Source: Obelidium mucronatum
Lineage: Eukaryota > Chytridiomycota > Chytridiomycetes > Chytridiales > Chytriomycetaceae
Assembly (NCBI GenBank): GCA_025765595.1
Contig: JAIVFH010000263.1
Coordinates: 1 to 37,235, forward strand
DNA length: 37,235 bases
Direction of reading: 5' to 3'
The notes beneath the pieces are model-generated. The model was not told the DNA's origin. It saw only the letters and a list, made by a program, of their open reading frames with translations, and searched no databases. Position numbers and translations under genes: made by a program. Of the stretch, positions 31,701 through 37,235 are shown piece after piece; the stretch's first letter is position 1; each line of letters opens with the position of its first letter.

Positions 31701-34700
31701 TTTTGAACAAACAATGTCCAAGTACTCTGAGACTAATCCCACTTTGAGTCTCAGCAAGTCTTCTTCGGTCCGCTCGTAGTTGGAACAGTACAACTCATTG
31801 TCGTCAGCCCATCCAACATGGCCCGCCTTCATCAAATTGAAGAACACATCATCATCATCAATAATATCATAACTTTCATCAACTCCCATCACCATTGCCA
31901 AAAAGACAAGATCCTGCCAAGAAGGTCCACCGCGAACTTTCAGTTTGTTGAGGCGGTCCAGTAAATCTTTCACATGCAAAAGGGGGTCATTTTGGAAGAA
32001 TTCAACAAAGCAATTGTGAAACTTGAATGATCCAAGTGCAAACTTGGTAAACAGGTTTTCTTCTTTGCTGATTGAATGCACAATTCGATATGAAGGGTCT
32101 TGCAGGTATTTGATCGCGGCTGTTGACTGCTGCGTGAGCTGAGGATTCAAACAAACTGCTTCCTGGATGCGGGACTGAAGATGAATGATGGCTGGTCCAA
32201 AGGCATGCAAAAGCTCAAATACAGCTGTGCTTTCGTCAATCAAGGTATTAACCATTTCCCGCTGGATCTCATTGCTCAAAACAGCTTACCATGCTGTTAA
32301 CAAAATTGCAAAAGGTTGAACCAAAAAAGAGAAATAAAAAACATACCACCAGACGTTGAATTATTGAATATTTCAGGAACCTCGGGCTTCAGAGCCGAAG
32401 CATGCATCATTTCAATGCAATGGCTTTTTCTTAATATATTCAATGTGGGTGAGAAATCTCTGTTTTAAGAGAAAAGAGCACTAACATTTCATCCAGTTTG
32501 TCTTTTGGTAACTTTGCTGGCGTCTGGTCAGTAATGTTTTCGCCATCAGAATCGTCTGAAATATCTTCTTCCCTAGTAGTGTTGTCACAAACTTCATCCA
32601 TCTTTTCATCTTCATCCACATCCACATCAAATCTTGGAGAGGAATATTCATCCATGGAGTTTGGGTACTTGTCAACAGTGGGATCATCAAGCACCATTGG
32701 ATCATCCATGGAAGTCCTATTACACAAGAAGTTGAAAAGATTCTTGGAGTTGATGAAAGCAGCTGGGATTTGTTGAACATCCCTAATTTTAACATGTGGT
32801 TAGCATTCAGTTAAGACAAATATAAACAGAGTGATTACCGTTTAACAGGAACACGTTGAGAAAACAGATCCTTCTTTTTGTGAAACTCCCGAGCTCCATA
32901 CCCCACACCAACATTTTCAAGTTTCCCCTCAACAAAAGATAATGAAACAGGATGGATGCTGATGCTTGCTGATGCTTTAGTACTCGTAGTCAGTTTGATG
33001 AAGTGATTTCCATAGCATTGCATATCAATAAATTCTTCATCCTTCGAAGCAGGAACAATGAAATCCATTGTCAGTGTTGCGGGATTTTTGACTTCAGTTC
33101 CAGAATTGGCCAGCATTGAGCGATTGAAAATTCTTTGGCAAATCAAGTACTGTTTGGATCTATCGGCTACTTCAGAGACCAACTTCAACAACTCCTTCTT
33201 GCTGGCAATGCCCTTGTTCAAGCTGCGCTTGTATGTATGAAAGGTGCCATCATCATCTTCAAGCTGGTACTTGTCCACTCCACAACTTGATCCAAGTGCT
33301 GCAGCCACAAGATCCCTCGCAACAGAATCTCCAGTTGCCGCAGCTGCTGATCCATTGTTGAAAGTATTCCCTTTGACCAAATGAAGTGTGAAGGCATTGA
33401 AGTTGTCACCATAGGCATAGCCAAAGTGGCCATTTGATGAAAAAGAGACACTGGAGGCTGCTTTCAAACCAAGAGACTTCAAGTAAACAATGGCATTGTA
33501 TTCTGCGTCGACTTCCATGGCAGATACTGAGGCATTGGAAAGGGATGCAGCTTTAAGACTCTTTGCGTTTGCAAGAATCTTTGATCGGACAGGCAACAGT
33601 GCAATGGCTGACCGCAACCGATTAAAGTCCAGTATCGTCAACGTCAGCGCGTGAATGACAGGCCTCTTACTTTCCCGCAAAAACACGGTTGTTCCACCAC
33701 CAAAAAGAGCAGACAGACAGAGATGCTGATAACTGAATAAATCTGGGATGGCTGAATTGGTTTGAAAGTCGGTGTCTCCATTTAAAACCTTGAGGACAAG
33801 CTTGAATTCTATTCTTCGACCAGTTCGGATAAATTCCACTCCAGCTTCCACCACACCAGTCATTGATTTAGGGGTGTCCTCCCATGATGCAGGAAATGGA
33901 GAGCCATTGCCAAGAATAATACATCCAGCTGACCAAGAACCAGAAACATTCGATTCAAAAGACTGAAAGACATGACTCAAATCCCCAGTCTGCAAGGATT
34001 TGATGCGCTTCTTCAGCTTGGGCTCAATCATTCTGGCTGCTGTATCAATGCATATCTTGTCTTCAGCAGCGCGGGTGTACAACGCTGATGCAAGGTTGAA
34101 GGTGTCCTCAGTTACTTGTTTACCATTTACATATAAAACAGATTCTGACTTCTGGCTGTGAGATCCCGAGGCTGCAATCAAAGAAAGGGGTGGGGTTGTG
34201 GTGGTGGTTGTTGCTTTCTTTGCTTGAGCAGCTCTCCAAACAGGGCTACTCATGTCTCTGGCCACCTCAAAGTAGTCAGTGTGGAACACTTTTGTTTGCA
34301 TCTCATGCATTCTTCGTGGTCGGGTCTCATTGAAGCCCAGTGGTTTTCCAAAGAAGGTGATGGCAGCTGCTTGAGAGATAGAGTTTGCAAGAGCCTCATT
34401 GAATGAAGATTGCAGGCAAAGGTGGAGGCCAAAGCGTTGGTTCAGACGGAAATGACCCCATGCAGTGTTTCGCAGCAGAGGGGTGCTTGGTTTATCAGTC
34501 AGAAACTTGAGAACCTGATCCAACATCTGCGTTTCAAAGAAGTTGATGCATTTGGCATCCATTCCCACAGGAGGTGCAAGAGGAGCCACTATATTTCTTG
34601 ATTTGCTGATTCGTGGCAGTACATCATCTTGCAGATTCCACTTTAGAGTCGCCATGTGATAAAATCGGGTGTAGAGGACAGGCTGGGACACCACCAATTC

Positions 34701-35512
34701 TTCGTCATCAACATCGGATGATGCCTTTCCAGCATCAAGCATCTGAGAAAACGTCTTGACTCCAACAGCAACACATGCATCAGACCCAAAAAGAATCAGA
34801 GAGGTAAGAGAAACTTGGATTGATGGTGCTTCGTTCCGGGTTCCAATTTTCGAAATCAAGCTTTTCCGAATATCCCAAAACAGTTTGTAGACTTCATCCT
34901 TGTCATCAGATGTATAGTCGGTGCTGTACTGTTCCTGATCGCAGCGACCCTTTCCATTGCATCCACCAGTCTTCAACACAATATCGCAATACCACCGGCG
35001 ATTCCCAGGAAGAATCCACCTAACAAGTTGCTCATCCATTTTCTTATTCAAACTAACAACCAGCCTTTGAGTACCATCAATCAGCTTGACAATAGTTGCA
35101 CCTTGTTGTCGGAGTGCATGGAAGCCAGCTTCAAAGATTGGGAGGGTCTGCTCGGAGCTGAAACAATCACCATTTACAAAGGAGCGGCTGTATCCTTTTG
35201 CACATTTAGCAAGTAGATAGTGGATGTGGTGGTCTAGACTGGGGTTGTTGGCTTGCAGAACAGCATCATGAACAGCTGAGAACATGTCTGCATCAGAGTC
35301 CGGAAAGCCCAAACGCTCAAAAATCAATGCATTTGCTTCGGCAAAAGCCAATGGCTGAACATCCCTCCACAGTCCTTGGAGTTTTGCTTTGAGCGACTCA
35401 CAGTCCCGAAATGCTTCCGCATGGCGCTCAGCAAAGGTGCGAATTTTTGGCTTGTCAACTTTTAGTTCAAAATTTATGGCATTGACATACACAGTTTGAG
35501 AAGCTGTGTATT
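28744..35512 (-). CDS. Giant Fanzor-type (TnpB-like) RuvC nuclease
   Basis: Eight exons (35512-32839, 32782-32486, 32459 or 32429-32347, 32284-31563, 31498-30661, 30603-29844, 29796-29153, 29096-28744) join in frame to ~2,130 residues. The C-terminal ~330 residues carry RuvC-I (VGAVDPGGRIVYCGM, Asp codon 29681-29679), a helical stretch ending KKMDSLQQRLNLYRSNVIHQ then LADYHSRKEVFLTPNFDG (RuvC-II region, no Glu after the Pro), LLSPEGGSTLTCQCG (displaced Glu 28977-28975, first Cys pair), FSCSNPFC (second pair) and RDLKSADIIL (RuvC-III Asp 28872-28870). This is the order of TnpB/Fanzor RNA-guided DNA endonucleases. The intron at 29843-29797 has a weak donor but restores frame. The ~1,500 N-terminal residues are unrecognised, with an acidic stretch in exon 2. 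The true start is unresolved: the first exon is open from an acceptor at 35513. Typical Fanzors are far shorter. Confidence 0.85.
28748..28840 (-). ncRNA. Candidate guide-RNA scaffold at the Fanzor 3' end
   Basis: The last ~90 bases of the Fanzor coding region are GC-rich amid A/T-rich sequence. They hold short inverted repeats: CGACCC (28766-28771) with GGGTCG (28791-28796), CGGAG (28753-28757) with CTCCG (28773-28777), and GCAAT (28819-28823) with ATTGC (28829-28833). In TnpB and Fanzor systems the guide RNA overlaps or abuts the 3' end of the nuclease gene. Position and base pairing are seen; function is inferred, and coding constraint alone could explain it. Confidence 0.25.
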
Positions 35513-36272
35513 CTTTTATAAAGATGGGTCAGTTTAATGAAGGGGAAATGTGAAAATAAATCGAACCTCGTCTTTCCGCCACATTGGGATCAGGAGAACC
35601 AGTGAATCAATAGTCTTGGCTTGCTTCTGAAGGTATGATAATATCCAGCAATTAGTTGGGAAGACAAGGAAGACAAGGGGAAGACAAGGGGAAGACAAGG
35701 AAAAGGTAACAACCTTGGCCTTGGCAGACCCAATACCACTATAAGTCTTTCGTTTAGCAGTAGATTTTGCACTTGGATTAGTGGGTTTGGGATGCGGCTG
35801 TGCTGGTGGTTGACTGTGAACGTCGCGGCGGCATACAATGATTTGGTGAGTTTTTTCAGGGTTTTTGCTGTCAAATCAAATTTTGTTATTTTAATTTCAG
35901 GGTGGCAAATCAATAAAATCCACTCACCACAAGGAAAAGTTGCAGCAAAGTCAACAGGAATTCATAACTAAAATTAATTATTCCAAAACCAAAGCAGGAC
36001 AATTGCACGAACAGTAACAGCTGACAGAAAACAGGTTTTAGCCACAACCAAAGGCTGTCAGCGTGGCAGTAAAACTAAAGCTCTTACTCAATGAGATTGT
36101 AGGGGTTATGAATAAATTGGTGGGTACTTACTTGTATCGGTTAAGAGCAACTGGGCGGCAGCAGCCAACATTACAGGAACTGCTGCTTGACGTGGATATA
36201 AGTACAGGATAAAGGCGTCAGTGGCATTGACAGCCGTGATGTTGATGTTTGTCGGTGTTGGCGGTTTTTTTA

Positions 36273-36307
36273 AATAAATCTCATGTGGCGGCCACATGAG
36301 ATTTATT
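36273..36307. repeat. Perfect 35-base palindrome
   Basis: Two 17-base arms (AATAAATCTCATGTGGC and its exact reverse complement) flank one G. A partial third copy of the arm (AATAAAATCTCATGTG) follows at ~36323. The palindrome contains the ATG of a - strand frame. Confidence 0.9.
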
Positions 36308-36699
36308 CAATAGTTTTTTTTTAATAAAATCTCATGTGCATAAACATGGGATTCTGGGAAACAAATCCAATCAAACTCCATCCAATACTGGCACAAGGGG
36401 ATAGACAAGGGCAGACTATGTACAAAGGATCAAGCAGGGATAAAGGCCACCCATGGAGGCAGGTGTGTTTTTTTAGTTTTATGCAGCCAACTTGCAAACC
36501 CAATCAGAAAACCCTCTCCAAGATGTCTGAGGTTGGTCACCGTTGATATCAGCACTTTTACTCAATGTCTTGCAGGTTGGGTTACCATCTTTTAAAGTCT
36601 GTGCTAAAAAACTCCTAGTTTGTTTGCACAGGCCAGCGGGAATTTGCTCCACAAAAAAAAACCCGCCTGTCAAACCAATCTTCAAAAAAAAACTCCAAA

Positions 36700-36736
36700 A
36701 CTAGGATTCATTCCTCTCAAATACTAGGATTCATTC
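36700..36736 (+). repeat. Direct repeat of ACTAGGATTCATTC
   Basis: Identical 14-base copies sit at 36700-36713 and 36723-36736. A related GCTAGGATTC occurs at ~37026 before the second double-hairpin copy. Confidence 0.85.
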
Positions 36737-36792
36737 AATCATTGCCGGGTGAGTGGACTTTGCGCCCCTGTTGAGATTCTTAAGTGGTTGTG

Positions 36793-36886
36793 TTGAAACT
36801 TGGATGTCAATCTCGTATTCTCGATAGAGAATGATTGACTTAACTTTTGTTATTCGTATCTCCGATTGGAGATATAACAAAGCCTT
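36793..36886 (+). repeat. Double-hairpin repeat, copy 1
   Basis: A 94-base unit begins TTGAAACTTGGATGTC and ends AACAAAGCCTT. Hairpin 1 (36806-36839) pairs GTCAATC with GATTGAC and ATTCTC with GAGAAT. Hairpin 2 (36849-36878) pairs GTTAT with ATAAC and ATCTCC with GGAGAT. Both have a 4-base loop and a one-sided TCGT bulge at the same place. Confidence 0.85.
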
Positions 36887-37082
36887 TTAGTTTATGAAAC
36901 CTTCATTTGTTCTTTGTCCTTTTATGTACTGATAAGATTTTGTACTAATTCTCATTCACCTAGCACAAACTTGGTGACAACTCTTCTGCACACCAACACA
37001 AACAAATTAGTCTTTCACCTGAAATGCTAGGATTCCGTCGCCGTCAAGTAAGAGCACCCTCTTTCGAGCCCCTGTTGGTTTT

Positions 37083-37173
37083 TTGAAACTTGGATGTCAA
37101 TCTCGTATTCTCGATAGAGAATGATTGACTTAACTTTTGTTATTCGTATCTATCGGAGATATAACAAAGCCTT
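37083..37173 (+). repeat. Double-hairpin repeat, copy 2
   Basis: This is nearly identical to copy 1, 290 bases downstream. Hairpin 1 is unchanged. Hairpin 2 is shortened in its apical part (ATCT with AGAT), keeping the lower stem and the TCGT bulge. A CTAGGATTC...GCCCCTGTTG block precedes both copies. Confidence 0.85.
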
Positions 37174-37235
37174 GTAATTTTTTTTTATTTGTTTTTTTTT
37201 TCTATTGGGAACTTGCTTAAATTTGTATTAGAACA

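Larger units (their letters stand above)
35513..37235. other. Region upstream of the Fanzor gene; possible leader exons and repeats
   Basis: No complete gene is seen. On the - strand, short open segments at ~35575-35635 (AKTIDSLVLLIPMWRKDE) and ~35715-35835 (CRRDVHSQPPAQPHPKPTNP, then SAKSTAKRKTYSGIG) look like exons flanked by splice sites, but their phase does not match the main first exon. An ATG-initiated frame at 36297-36106 ends near a perfect GTAAGT donor. The rest holds inverted and direct repeats listed separately. Confidence 0.35.

Noticed and set aside
28744..35512. Giant gene as a retrotransposon or DDE transposon polyprotein
   Set aside because: No reverse-transcriptase YxDD, integrase HHCC or DDE spacing was seen. 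The RuvC and zinc-finger motifs fit TnpB/Fanzor instead.
36106..36297. Possible first exon of the Fanzor gene (ATG in the palindrome, GTAAGT donor)
   Set aside because: I could not connect it in phase to downstream exons, so it is noted but not annotated as coding.

Overview
The window looks like a piece of nuclear genome from a zoosporic (chytrid-like) fungus. The basis is short GT-AG introns of roughly 45-250 bases inside most genes, a Zn2Cys6 transcription factor, a fungal mS47-type mitoribosomal protein, a CFEM-like cysteine domain, LysM and barrel-domain secreted proteins, and a Fanzor-type RuvC nuclease gene. The taxon is inferred from gene content; no rRNA or other marker is present. 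Nearly all genes are spliced, and the exon joins below were derived by hand from splice sites and reading-frame phase.

Layout. 1-430 (-): 5' part of an unidentified gene. 859-2601 (-): ferroportin. 2672-5131 (+): PIAS/Siz SUMO ligase. 5492-11060 (+): a large secreted Ser/Ala/Pro/Glu repeat protein. 11327-13065 (-): an M28 aminopeptidase homologue that has lost most metal ligands. 13104-14355 (+): a His/Asp-rich membrane protein. 14630-16335 (+): two tandem paralogous small membrane proteins. 16477-17410 (-): a bacterial-type ABC ATPase with a frame break. 17446-19895 (+): mS47. 19969-28662 (+): a run of secreted proteins (barrel-domain, LysM plus barrel-domain, two Reeler-domain proteins, one short Thr/Val-rich protein) interrupted by a Zn2Cys6 regulator. 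28744-35512 (-): one giant spliced gene of at least 2,100 codons ending in a TnpB/Fanzor RuvC nuclease domain. 35513-37235: non-coding or unresolved sequence with palindromes and a duplicated double-hairpin repeat.

Genes are tightly packed. Three divergent pairs share only 70, 38 and 35 bases between start codons, suggesting bidirectional promoters. The secreted cluster reads as a cell-surface or wall-interaction locus. Four of its proteins share a Cys-bounded Thr/Val-rich module ending in a KCKP-like motif that I cannot match to a named domain.

The strongest candidate for something new is the giant Fanzor gene. Seven introns rejoin in frame into one polypeptide whose last ~330 residues carry the RuvC aspartates, the displaced glutamate typical of Fanzors and a zinc finger. 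Most of its N-terminal ~1,500 residues are unrecognised. Its 3' end is GC-rich with several inverted repeats, where the guide RNA of this family would be expected. Two genes (ABC ATPase and Zn2Cys6 factor) have frame breaks at A homopolymers, which may be assembly errors.
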